Positions 12,840 through 22,760 of a DNA stretch of 64,000 nt are shown here, piece by piece (within the stretch, counting starts at the first letter, position 1; the number at the start of each line of letters is the position of its first letter). The stretch lies in NCBI GenBank assembly GCA_023053685.1, contig JALIGW010000016.1:5808501-5872500 (forward strand), in the 5' to 3' direction. This DNA comes from Diadophis punctatus similis. Lineage: Eukaryota; Chordata; Lepidosauria; Squamata; Dipsadidae. The notes beneath the pieces are model-generated. The model was not told where the DNA came from, did no database searches, and saw nothing but the letters and a program-made list of their open reading frames with translations. A program made the position numbers and the translations under genes.

Positions 12840-13325
12840 CAGTTGATGACTATCTCTATGTCGGATCATCAATGTATCAAGGAGCAAACTAGCTTTGCTT
12901 GAAGTGGGAAATGAGGCAAAGTATTGCAAATTATATATAAATGGCAGGAAACTAGAGCGAGTAGATGAACCTGTGTACTTTGGCGGGATGTTTACGGAAG
13001 ATGAGAAACAGATGAAAAAAACTGTGTGATGTGCAGATGTTGGTAGCAAGGATGTGGGTGGTATACAGTCTGTAGAAAAGAATGAATGTTTGCCAGAAGA
13101 AATGAAAATAGCTGTCTATAAGAATGTACTTCTGCCCACTTAGTCATATAGAAGAGTGGAATATGTCAAGAGGAACATAAAGGTTGAATGTAGTGGGATG
13201 AAGTTTGCATGGTAAAACAAGAACAGATAGGTTAAGAATGAATTGTTGCTGAAGGAATGTAGATTGAATACAAAAGCGACTGATGAGCACAAAAGAACTA
13301 TTGAGGTGGTTAGTTCACCTAGTGA
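12840..13325 (+). pseudogene. Non-LTR retrotransposon reverse-transcriptase remnant
   Basis: The + strand reads NGRKLERVDEPVYFGGMFTE and later PEEMKIAVYKNVLLPT, matching the LERVDEFVYLGxxFTxDG and KLAVYxxVLxPTLLYG motifs of a LINE reverse transcriptase. Stops (for example at about 13026 and 13141) and indels break it. The clade is not assigned. Confidence 0.6.
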
Positions 13326-14209
13326 ACATGAATGAGGATTGCAGACCTGTATGGTATTTCTAAAAGTTTTCTTTATTGTCTCTTTCAATCTAATGAATAT
13401 TTTTAAGCCCAGGAAAGGCATAACTTCTTTTAAAGAACTATTGGCAGGTTTCCACCTGCCCGCCAGATTTAATAGGTAAGGCCTGCTCCATGTCCCTTCC
13501 ACGAAACAGTGTCATCTTGTTGGACTTAAGAGTCATCCCTTCTTTGTGGTAGTTCTTCCTCTGTAGAAGTGCATGTCTCTGGAAATAATGGATGGCCCCA
13601 ACATTCTTAGTTTTTCACAACACAAGGTGTTAAAAACCCATCTCTTTCTCCAGATGTTTGAGCTCTGCTGGTTAATGTTGCCTGACTATAAGTTGGAATT
13701 GCTGTTTGTGATTTCAGTCATTTACAATTTGGTTTATTGAAATTGTTGTTTTAAACCTTCGTACGCTGTCTAGAGTTACTGCCATGAGATAAGCAGCGAT
13801 AGAAATCGGGAGAGAGGGCTGGAGGAATTACATCAAATCCAAAGCCCACTTTCCAGATTTGGATCTGAATACTGCAGGTCTCTAGAAAATTGAATTGCAA
13901 GATAAATATATGGAGGAAGAATGAATAGTTCAAGAAGAAGGAAAGACTTATATTTTCTTAACGTTTCTTTTGAAAATAGTAGATTTTATTCCTTGTTGCA
14001 ATTTGGGGGGGAAAGTGCTAATTGTTGATAATTTAGCGTTCCCAATTCAATTCCTTGATCCCAGGTTTCAAGGCAGAGGACCTGGGCAGCTTTGTTAGGG
14101 CAATTCACTGTGGTGGGACTTATTGTACTTTCAGTTATGGTTAATTTTTATCAGGTGTTTAGAATCAACGTTCAATTCATTCTAAATGTCTCCCTTTGAT
14201 ATTTCCTAG
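13326..14209. other. MIPEP: MIPEP last intron, no certain feature
   Basis: A stretch at about 13430-13760 resembles old LINE 3' sequence but is too decayed to name. The rest is plain intron up to the last exon. Confidence 0.4.
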
Positions 14210-14307
14210 GTATGCTACAGAAGCAAGCATCAGTGGAAGATTTTGTGGAAGCCCTTATATCAGACTTAGATCAAGACTTTGAAACATTCTTTATGGATTC
14301 TGAATAA
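14210..14307 (+). CDS. MIPEP: MIPEP, last coding exon and stop
   Basis: The acceptor atttcctag precedes 14210. The exon completes a Gly codon and then encodes [31 protein letters not shown] and a TAA stop at 14305-14307. The DLDxDFETFxMDSE ending is the characteristic C-terminus of MIPEP. The three exons sum to 294 nt, a multiple of three, with no frame break, so the gene looks functional here. Confidence 0.95.
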
Positions 14308-14410
14308 CCGAGAAGAATATTCTGAAAGTGTTTGAATGTATTGACAGTGTACATAGAAGTTGGCATTTGTAAAAAATGTGAATATCAAATAAATGCTTTA
14401 CTTGAAAAGT
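14308..14410 (+). other. MIPEP: MIPEP 3' untranslated region
   Basis: A short 3' UTR of about 100 nt follows the stop. The end is inferred from the poly(A) signal and is not observed. There is no repeat in it. Confidence 0.7.
14388..14393 (+). promoter_or_regulatory. MIPEP: MIPEP polyadenylation signal AATAAA
   Basis: A canonical AATAAA lies 81 nt after the MIPEP stop codon, followed about 10-25 nt later by a plausible cleavage region and a T-rich stretch (14417-14426). Confidence 0.75.
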
Positions 14411-14849
14411 AAAATGGTTTTTTTTTCTCTATAGAAAGATAAGAACTTAAGCATGTTTTGTGCAGCATTCACATATTTGGGATTATTTTTTTTTGAATAT
14501 ATGTATACTAAAATAACCACTTCCCTCACATATGTTCAGAAAAAGGAGACACATTATATGTCCTCAGTACAAGCAGGTTACATACATGCCCATTATCAAC
14601 ATGCCATGTACAAAGGTTAAGTGGTAGTAAGCAAAAGAAAAGAAATATACCTTAATCTAGTTTATATGAACACCATTTATCATACCTCACCTTAGCTTTT
14701 CATTCTTGATTGCACCATGTTCATATACCACTTTCTATTGGCCTTTTGTTCTTTACATTTCTTGTCATTTTCTTTTTAAGAATTCCATCAACTCTATCCA
14801 ACCAGACTCCCCCCACTTTCTCTCAGTCTGTTCTGTCTTCTCTCATATA

Positions 14850-15438
14850 CGAGGGTGAGTCAAAAAGTGATGCCATTTTCTTTAGGACAGGTATAATTAC
14901 CAACACAGGAACATGTAGTATACATCAAAATGAAGCTGGTCCTCTGTGGATCACATCCCTACTTCTCAACATACTCACCGTTTCTCTCAATAGCAATGTT
15001 CCACCTTCGAATGAGAGCATGTATCCCTGCCTCGTAAAATTTTGTTGACTGTTCTTTGAGCCACTTCTTCACTGCAGTTTTCACTTCCTCGTCACTGGAA
15101 TAATGTTTGCCTCTCAAACCCTCATGGACCCACCTGCATACATTGCTATAATCTAAAGTATTGTCCACAAACACATTTTGTAATCGTCTGTGAATGTTCA
15201 CAGGGGTTTCCCCCTCTGCAACAAGGAATTCAATCACTGCTTCTTTGTTTTTGACACAACTCTAAGGGGGCAGCCATTTTGAATTTTCCTTGTGAGTCTA
15301 AAAACCTGAAAAGTAAGAAACAAAATATTTCAGAACATAAATGATATAATCATTTATAATTGGGAAAAATTTCAGGTATTTTTATCAAAAACGTCACCTG
15401 AAATAAAGAAAACGGCATTACTTTTTGACTCACCCTTG
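14850..15438 (-). mobile_element. Internally deleted mariner transposon
   Basis: Terminal inverted repeats of about 33 bp (CgAGGGTGAGTCAAAAAGT and inverse, three mismatches) are flanked by TA at 14848-14849 and 15439-15440, as expected for Tc1/mariner. The reverse-strand frame 15237-14959 (92 codons) joins the N-terminal helix-turn-helix part (FLVAEGETPVNIHRRLQNV) to the C-terminal part (KHYSSDEEVKTAVKKWLKEQ) in frame. The DDD catalytic core is missing. At 589 bp against about 1.3 kb for full length, it cannot transpose by itself. Confidence 0.92.
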
Positions 15439-15986
15439 TATTTGTTTTAGGGTCCAATCCTTGTTCAGCCCTTCTGTATGATTAAATCACCTGAATGTGC
15501 TTCTTACATACTCGTCATCCACTTTTATGTTCAATCAACATTCATTCTTCTCTTACCACATACATTTCTTTCTGAAGTATCCCATTCCTGCTACGTTGAC
15601 CTTCCTGTTATGTTCCTCAACTCTCACTGCCACAGGGAGCGACTGATTTCCTTTATGCAGCTTTGGACAAACGTTGACTCCTCTGAACCTTTGTATGTCT
15701 TAACTTTTCCCCAGCTGCTTTGCCATTCATCACAAGACTGAATCACTAACATGAAAGCATTCAAATTCCCAAGTCGCCAAAAGACCATGTCTTGAACAAG
15801 AAAGACAAAATAAGATGAAAATACAGGCTCTCATCTAGCAGTTTCATGAAGCAGACAGCATAGCATCACTACTAATTAGAAAATAAGGGGAAATAATCAT
15901 TAGATTCAAGGAATGCAAGGGAATAAGTGTTTGTGTGTCTATTTCTAATGAAACACTTGCTGCAGAGTACATAACAGCTGCATATA
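15439..15986. other. Intergenic, no recognised feature
   Basis: Intergenic sequence after the mariner. The right flank continues the sequence that precedes the mariner (14700-14849), with no gene signature. Confidence 0.5.
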
Positions 15987-17101
15987 CCGTATTTTTCGGA
16001 GTATAGGACGCACCTGAGTATAGGACGCACCTAGATTTTAGAGGAGGAAAACAAGGAAAAAAGTATTCTGAACCAAATGGTGTAGTAATATATTATTTAA
16101 TAAAATACCAGTGTAGCAGAATACTTTTTACAACCATGTATACTTTTTACAACCATGTACACTTTTTACAAACTTCAAACTTGACAGCTTTAAGACTTGT
16201 GGACTTCAACTCCCAGAATTCCTTCTCCAGTCATGCTAGCTCAGGAATGGGAGTTGAAGTCCACAAGTCTTAAAGCTGTCAAGTTTGAAGTTTATAAAAA
16301 GTGTACATGGTTGTAAAAAGTCTTGCCAAGTTTGAAGACCCTTGCACCCCTAACCCAGGGGTCTTCAAACTTGACAGCTTTAAGACTTGTGGACTTCAAC
16401 TCCAATAACTGAGCTAGCATGACTGGAGGAGGAATTCTGGGAGTTGAAGTCCACAAGTTTGAAGACCCTTGCACCCCCTTGGCAAGTTTAAGACTTGTGG
16501 ACTTCAACTCCCAGAATTCCTCCTCCAGTCATGCTAGCTAGAGTTGAAGTCCACAAGTCCTCCCTTTGTCTTGGAGAAAGAGCAGTAGAAAAATGTCTCG
16601 GAGAAAACAGCGTCACCACAGCAAGCGCCGGGGACGCGCGTGAGGACGGGACTCGCTGCGCCCGCTGCTGCCGGCTAAGCGGAAAGCACAGAAAGGGGCA
16701 TCCCGGACGCGCGTGCTGCCCTCGGCGCTTCCAAGACACCTGCCTGCCACCGCGCCTCGCCTGCTCGCACTGCTCGCTCGCTCGCAAGCGGGCAGTGGTG
16801 GGGATCGAAGCGAAGCGGTGGCACCTCGAAAGGACTGGGGTGCTAGATTTCATGCTAGCTCAGGAATGGGTGGCGGGGGCAAGCAGCGGTGGTGGCGGCG
16901 GCAAGCAACAGCGGGGACGGCGGGGGCAAGCAGCGGGGGGGGCAAGCGGCGGTGGCGGAGGCAGCGGCGGGCGGCGGGGAAAACCTCCGAAGGGTGGGGG
17001 CTGGGGGGGGTTGGGGGCTGCATTCGGTGTATAGGACGCACCCACTTTTTGACCCCCTTTTTGGGAGTAAAAAGGTGCGTCCTATACTCCGAAAAATACG
17101 G
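15987..17101. mobile_element. 1.1-kb TA-flanked composite element, 'CCGTATTTTTCGG' family
   Basis: TIRs CCGTATTTTTCGGAGTATA and inverse are flanked by TA, with subterminal ggacgcacct repeats. The interior holds several rearranged copies of a foldback MITE and a GC-rich (GGC)n-like block. The glycine/arginine-rich open frames in 16495-17120 are compositional. Confidence 0.8.
16168..16565. repeat. Cluster of foldback MITE arms
   Basis: Repeated alternating copies of ttaagacttgtggacttcaa and its inverse, with the shared core caactcccagaattcc, at least six arms in 400 bp. They include the direct repeat 'aagtttgaagacccttgcacccc'-like segments at about 16328 and 16456. Confidence 0.85.
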
Positions 17102-17872
17102 TATATTTAAATATGCTTAATACTATTTTTCTTTGCAACTGGGTTATGCCCAAGATTCAAAATGATTATGCCTAAATTGATTAAATCAGGTTACTGGGCT
17201 CAGAAAGCAATTTTGTGTATTTGAAGTTCTCTTTAAGTCTTGCATTTGATTTCACTACTCTACTCCACAATATATAAGTCAGGGGATGAAAATGAGGAAA
17301 GCAAAGAGGAAATTAACACTGAAGGGCAAATACACTGTTAAAAGTATCCGGGAGCAGAAAGAGTGAATGAAAGCAATATTAAATATTTTGTTTTTCTTGT
17401 GAGTTGCAAGCCAGAGGGTCAATGCTGGCTGGATCACAAGAAGTAGCCGTCTTTTTTTTCTCTGGAGCTTTTCAGTGACAAGCTCTTGTGAGTGCCCAAG
17501 GCACATAATTTTGTTCCTTAAAGCCTTTTCTAAGCTTTACAAGTATGTTTTTACAGCTTGCCACTCGGGCTCCTTCCCATTTCCAACAATGTACGCAGGG
17601 CACTCCTTTTTCAAGCGCATCGATGCGGTTTTTCTTTGCCATTCTGATCCTGTTGTTGTTTTTTAAATAGAAGTGTCCATGCGTGCTTAACATGCTTCCA
17701 TCACAATGGCAGGAAGTCATGCAATTAATTGAGCACATTAATGCTTTGCACTTAATTTGGCTCTAATTATAACTGGGGGGAACTAATCATATTTTCTTTA
17801 AGTAGAAGGTTTTATGAAGTGTACAATTCATTTTAAATTATTAGATTTAGGATGCAATAAATAGTGTTAGAA
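17102..17872. other. Repeat-free intergenic block, possible conserved noncoding element
   Basis: No transposon signature is visible. From about 17460 to 17790 the sequence is unusually balanced in composition for this region and contains clustered homeodomain-type cores (CAATTAATTGAG, TTAATTTGG, CTAATTATAA). Function is inferred only from this and from its position between two genes. Confidence 0.35.
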
Positions 17873-18184
17873 CAGGGGTGTCAAACTCGATTTCATTGAA
17901 GGCCACATCAGGGTTGTGTTTGACCTTGGGGGGCAGGGGAGGGCGTGGCCAGCTTGATGTTACTTGTGTCAGCGCCTGTGGGGGCCCGAGTGCTTTATCA
18001 GCAAAAATGGGCTCCCGAGCTCCGTTTTTGGCTGTGACGGCCTCCTGCAACCCTCTGACAGCGAAAACAGCTCGGGGGGGCCACGTGGGCAGGTCTCTCG
18101 CTGTTTCCTGGTCAGCTCCATGGGCCAGATCTAAGCATCCCATGGGCTGGACGTGGCCTGCGGGCCTTGAGTGTGACACCCCTG
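17873..18184. mobile_element. hAT-like MITE, 'CAGGGGTGTCAAACTC' family
   Basis: Ends CAGGGGTGTCAAACTC and GAGTGTGACACCCCTG, duplicated TGTTAGAA at 17865-17872 and 18185-18192. The interior is GC-rich, with open frames that are not genes. Confidence 0.88.
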
Positions 18185-18229
18185 TGTTAGAATAATGACA
18201 GAACTAACACTAGCCTTTCTTTTTCTACA

Positions 18230-18545
18230 CTCAGAAAAGATGAGTGATAAACTCATACTCTTGTTTAGACTATTGAAATACACACTACGTGGGTTGCCTC
18301 TAAAGAGCATTTGGAAACTTCAACTGGCGCAGAATACAGTTGTGTGGGTAATAAATGGTGCCAGATATACGGCACATATAATCTCACTTCTTCATGAGCT
18401 GCATTTGTTACTGGATTGTTTCTGGGAGCAATTCAAGGTGGTGGTTGTCACCTTTAATGCCCTACATAGCTTGGGACCAGGTTACCTGAGGGATTGCCTT
18501 TTTCCATCATTTCGTTTTTGTTTTTCTTGTCCTAAGTAATAAACT
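18230..18545 (+). pseudogene. LINE (L2-like) C-terminal fragment
   Basis: The + frame reads LKSIWKLQLAQNTVVWVING, LHLLLDCFWEQFKVVV and TFNALHSLGPGYLRDCL. This resembles LxxLQLxQNAAAR, LHWLPVxxRIxFKVxxL and KALHGLGPxYLxDL of L2-like retrotransposons. It is short and unaccompanied by the catalytic domain. Confidence 0.65.
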
Positions 18546-18794
18546 GATTGATTTTCTGACTTCCTGTTTGAACTGCTTGATTCTGACTGATCAGTGTCTG
18601 ATTCCTTCCATCTCAATTCCCTCAATTGCCTAAGACATCAGTTTGTAATTGGTTCGTTTCACTGTGTTGAGCTTTCCCATGTTCATATTTGTTATGTTCT
18701 ATTTTTTACCATAAGGCAACATCAAAAACAAAGACGTCTATCTAGCCACCTCATGAATACCATTAGTACTCCAAAAGATCATCAGCTCATTCTC

Positions 18795-19058
18795 AATAGC
18801 GTGTTTTTTTTATTTTATTTTTTGGTTTTTATCCCACCTTTATTATGTTTTATAAATAACTCAGACGGTGAACATATCTAATACTCTCTTTCTTCTCCTA
18901 TTTTCCCCACAACAATCCTGTGAGGTGAATTGGGCTGAGAGAGAGTGACTGGCCCAAGATCACCAAGCCGGCTTTCATACCTAAGATGGGGCTAGAACTC
19001 ACAGTCATCTGGTTTCTAGACCAGCACCTTAACCACTACACCAAACTGGTTCTGATGA
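18795..19058 (-). mobile_element. tRNA-derived SINE
   Basis: The reverse strand begins gaaccagtttggtgtagtgg (A-box region) with a B-box-like gtgagttctagcccc, then the body ggccagtcactctctctcag, ending in the T-rich region near 18810. Copies at 34069 and 11290 share all segments. Confidence 0.78.
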
Positions 19059-19414
19059 GTTCATGTGGAATTCATGCTCATATTGAGTTTATGTTGAGTG
19101 CCATCTGACCTGAAGGGCCCATCATCTGACATTATATTGTCAATCGTTTTAGATTTTTCTAGCTATGTGGTTTTCTTGTAAAAATACAAGAGTGCTTTGT
19201 TATTGTCTTCCCCAAACAATATTTATTGATGCCTTTGCCATTGTTACTAAAGTGATCATCTGCCTCCATATTACTGTTCCTAAGTATTAGGATGGCCTTG
19301 GATGATCCTACTGGGAATATATACTCTTAGCTTAGACTCCTAATGTTTTTCACTCATCCCAAGAGGGAACACACACCTGCCACAATGAGGCAGAGCATTG
19401 CATAGCACAGCAGG

Positions 19415-19655
19415 GCCTGGTGGTGCAATGGTTAAAGCACAGTTTTGCCAGCAAACTCTGCCCACAGTTTGGAGTTTGATCTTGATGGGGCTCAAGGTTG
19501 ACTCAGCCTTCCATCCTTCCAGTGGTCAGTAAAATGAAGACCCAGATTGTTGGGAGCAATATGCAAATAATGTTTCAACATTGTGAACCGTCCAGAGACT
19601 GCTATAAAATGCTATGGGGTGGTATATAAGCCTAAATGTTATTGCTACTTGGGGG
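19415..19655 (+). mobile_element. tRNA-derived SINE with Bov-B-like tail
   Basis: Head ctggtggtgcaatggttaaa, middle ggctcaaggttgactcagcc, tail gacccagattgttggg and ggtggtatataagcctaaa. It is divergent from the 26639 copy. Confidence 0.75.
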
Positions 19656-19731
19656 CATAACTACATAGATGCCTATAAATGCTGCCACTTGCTTCGTCTC
19701 TGCCTTGACGGTACAAAGGCAGGCTCTATAA

Positions 19732-19860
19732 CAGGGGCATCAAACTTGCAGCATCATGTTACATGATGCATCGCGACTTTTCCCCCCTTCGCTAAACCGG
19801 GGGTGGGGGTGGCCAGCATGTGATGCATCCGGCCCGCGGGCCGCAAGTTTGACACCTCTG
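19732..19860. mobile_element. hAT-like MITE (129 bp)
   Basis: CAGGGGCATCAAACTTGCAG to GCAAGTTTGACACCTCTG, with CTCTATAA duplicated at 19724-19731 and 19861-19868. Confidence 0.88.
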
Positions 19861-19887
19861 CTCTATAAGAACAATTAGCTTCTAACT

Positions 19888-20249
19888 CAGTGGTTCCCAA
19901 CCTTTTTGTGATCGAGTACCACTTGGAGGTCCCGTACAGTCGCCGCGTACCACCTGGTTCCAGAGAAACTAAATTTGATCAGATATCACTTTATTTCCAT
20001 AATTGTACCGTTCCTTTTTTGGCCCCGCGCATCCAGCAACTGGATTCTCGGGCCGCTGGGACCAGGTGGGTGGCGTGTGGCAACAGTTGCAAATCGTTGC
20101 CAGATTATCTTGTGTTAGGCAGTAAACATTTTTGTGAAGTAAAAAATAACTAACTAAAAATCGTTCATGACCCCGAAAGTGTTCGCGTACCACCTGGAAG
20201 GCCCTCGCGTACCACTAGTGGTACACGTACCACAGGTTGGGAACCACTG
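19888..20249. mobile_element. hAT-like MITE, 'CAGTGGTTCCCAACC' family
   Basis: TIRs CAGTGGTTCCCAACC and inverse, TTCTAACT duplicated at 19880-19887 and 20250-20257. Internal gtaccacctgg repeats occur in both orientations. Confidence 0.9.
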
Positions 20250-21503
20250 TTCTAACTGATGGTTATGAGGCCCAGCAAGTTTCTATCCAGGCTTTGTATT
20301 GAGCATTATTTTGGTTAAGTTTACGCAACATGCTAAACCAGGATTTGATTACATTTGCTTTGCTGAACAAGACATAGTGACCTACTTTGCTCATTATGTT
20401 AAACAAAAAATAAATGACATTGTTATCCAGGTTACTAACGGGCATACTCTGCAAGGTTCAATAGGCTTGCCAGTTCCCAAGGTCTTTTCAAGAATTGAAG
20501 GCAGTCTTCTCTTTTATTAATTTCAGCCTATAAACAGAGCCAATTATACAATGCTAATTGGATCCTGGAAGAGCTGAGAACTGGGCTGAATTAGACTATG
20601 ACTGATTTGATTATCTTTTCTGTGATTGTATTTATGCATTTAACACATCTTTATACTGTTCTTCATTCTGATTAGAATCTGAAAATTCTATTCAGTCACA
20701 ACATATTGCCTCTCTTTGAACATTTGCTTAATTGAATGTTCTCAGAGCTTCTTGGAGGAAACACTGATAGAAAAAAAAAAGAGTGTGATTGAAGAAATAA
20801 CATCAAAGCTTGATGCTTATTTTGTTGATTTTATGAACAAAGCTCTCCATCCTGGCAGCAGGATTTCATAATAGAAAACCTTCATAGAAGCATGACAGAT
20901 AGCAACAGAGTTCAGAGCTGTTTTGTAATAAATAAATAAGGCAACCAGATCTGGGCTGTGAAGAATTACTTCTTTGCTGGTGTGTTGATCCAGATTGGTT
21001 GATATGGTCACTCTGTACTAAAAGCAAAAAACATGTGGATGGATATTATGATTCATGAATCATTCGAAACAGTTGCAGCTCTTTTTAGTTTTAGAAAAAC
21101 TTGGGAGTTGTTTTTTTTCTTTCCCCTTTTCCTCTCTTTCTTGCTTAAAGCTTTGAAGCTACCCAACTGATGGTGGTAGTGATTATTGTTAAACACTCGA
21201 ACAAAAGGCAAAGATGGAGCAAAAATTTAAACAGCTGCTTAGCTTTATGTCTTTATGAATAGTCTGTGAGAAAGAGCATAAATCAAGCATATGTTTGTGT
21301 GTTTGCAGAATAAGGAACAACAGGAGACTAAAGATGGATTTGGTACTTGTAATAAATGCCTGCTGCATTTAATATCTCCATTTAGCTGACTCTCTAGTTT
21401 GAAAAATAATTTTGGAATCCATACAGCCCCATTTGAAAATCGACCATATCTTTTTGAGTGGCACTGAATTGCGAAGCAAGCACTGTCCTTTGGAACATTA
21501 CTA
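20250..21503. other. Intergenic, no recognised feature
   Basis: AT-rich sequence without visible repeats or coding signal. Confidence 0.5.
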
Positions 21504-22158
21504 GAGCTAGTCCTTGACTTATGGCCACAATCCAAATCAGAAATTGTGTTGCTAAGCAAGGCAGTTGTTAAGTGAATTGTGCCTGGTTTTTCAACCTTTT
21601 TTGACACTGTTAAGCGAATTGGTGCAATTAAATTAATCATGTGATCGTTAAGCAAATCTGGTTTCCCCCATTGACTTTGCTGGTCAGAGGTTGAATGGAT
21701 ATGGTTGCAAATGGTGATCACATGCCCCTGGGACGCTGTAACCATCATAAATAGATAAATTCAGCCAAGCACCTGAATTTTGACCATGTGACTGTGCAGA
21801 TGCTGCAAAAGTTGTAAGTATCAGGACCAGGGGCGGGTTGCTCTTACCTCACTACTGGTGTGCTGCCATGTTGCACGCGCTCGCTCGCTACGTGCACGCG
21901 CCCCCTCTTGTGATTTTGCTTCCTGCGCATGCGTGGAAGCAAAAAAACACCGAAAAATTCTGGAAAAAAGGTGACGGACCGGCAAAGATGGCACTGGAGC
22001 CATCGCGTGCAAATTAGGCAATCGGTGGGTCCCTACCGGAACGGCGCACTGGACCGCACTGGTAGGAACCCACCTCTGATCAGACTCAATTGTAAGTCAC
22101 TTTTTTTAGTGCTGTTGAAGTGTTGTTAAACAAATGGTTGTAAGTTGAGAACTAGTTG
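21504..22158. mobile_element. 'CAGGTAGTCC' DNA transposon, interrupted by a hAT MITE
   Basis: Left part 21504-21827 and right part 22079-22158 join into one ~400-bp element of the 2018-2410 family, with end gagctagtccttgac and gttgagaactagttg. The hAT element 21828-22078 was inserted later. Confidence 0.75.
21828..22078. mobile_element. hAT-like MITE, 'CAGGGGYGGGTT' family
   Basis: Ends CAGGGGCGGGTTGC and GGAACCCACCTCTG, flanked by ATCAGGAC / ATCAGACT (8 bp, imperfect). It is nested in the TA-flanked element. Confidence 0.8.
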
Positions 22159-22213
22159 TACCATAAATTTCCTTAGGGGAGATGTCTATGGAGATTCTAA
22201 GTCATCCAGGTCA

Positions 22214-22385
22214 TGGTTGTACCCAAGGTGCTTTTACAAGAGGCAACTGGACTTGGTTGTTTTTCTTTGAAGACATTTCGCTTCTCATCCAAGAAGCAAG
22301 CTTCTTGGATGAGAAGCGAAACATCTTCAAAGAAAAACAACAATGTCCAGTTGCCTCTTGAAAAAGCACCTTTGGGGCAATCCTT
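22214..22385. repeat. Foldback element with ~75-bp arms
   Basis: ggtgcttttacaagaggcaa and its inverse ttgcctcttgaaaaagcacc border arms meeting at caagaagcaagcttcttg. A related, less complete foldback lies at 60755-60965. Confidence 0.8.
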
Positions 22386-22448
22386 AGGGGAGAGAAAATA
22401 CTTAGTTCAATAGAATAAAGATTGAAATGTCGACATAAATTTTAACTA

Positions 22449-22760
22449 CCGTGTTTCCCTGAAAATAAGACCCTGTCTTATATTTTTTTGAACCCTGAAA
22501 TAAGCGCTTGGCCTTATTTTCGGGGAGGTCTTATTATTTTGGGGTGCGTGGAGCAAGATGGGGCTCCTCTTGCCATCTTACCTGATTTAAAGCTCTGTCT
22601 CCCTAACCCTAACGAGAGGAAATGGCAGGGACCGGCTGAGCATGTATTTAAATATTTTTGGGGAGGGCTTATTTTTGGGGGAGGGCTTATTTTCAGAGGA
22701 GGGCTTATTTTCGGAGGAGGGCTTATTATCCAGGGAGGTCTTATTTTCGGGGAAACACGG
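22449..22760. mobile_element. TA-flanked MITE, 'CCGTGTTTCCC' family
   Basis: TIRs CCGTGTTTCCCTGAAAATAA and inverse (ttattttcggggaaacacgg), flanked by TA. Direct ggagggcttattttc repeats occupy the right half. Confidence 0.85.

Noticed and set aside
16495..17120. Gly/Arg/Ala-rich frames of up to 179 codons on both strands
   Set aside because: GC-rich filler of a transposable element; frames are open on several phases because stops are rare there.
22605..22616. Second telomere-like ccctaaccctaac
   Set aside because: Barely two units, inside a MITE, too short to mean anything.
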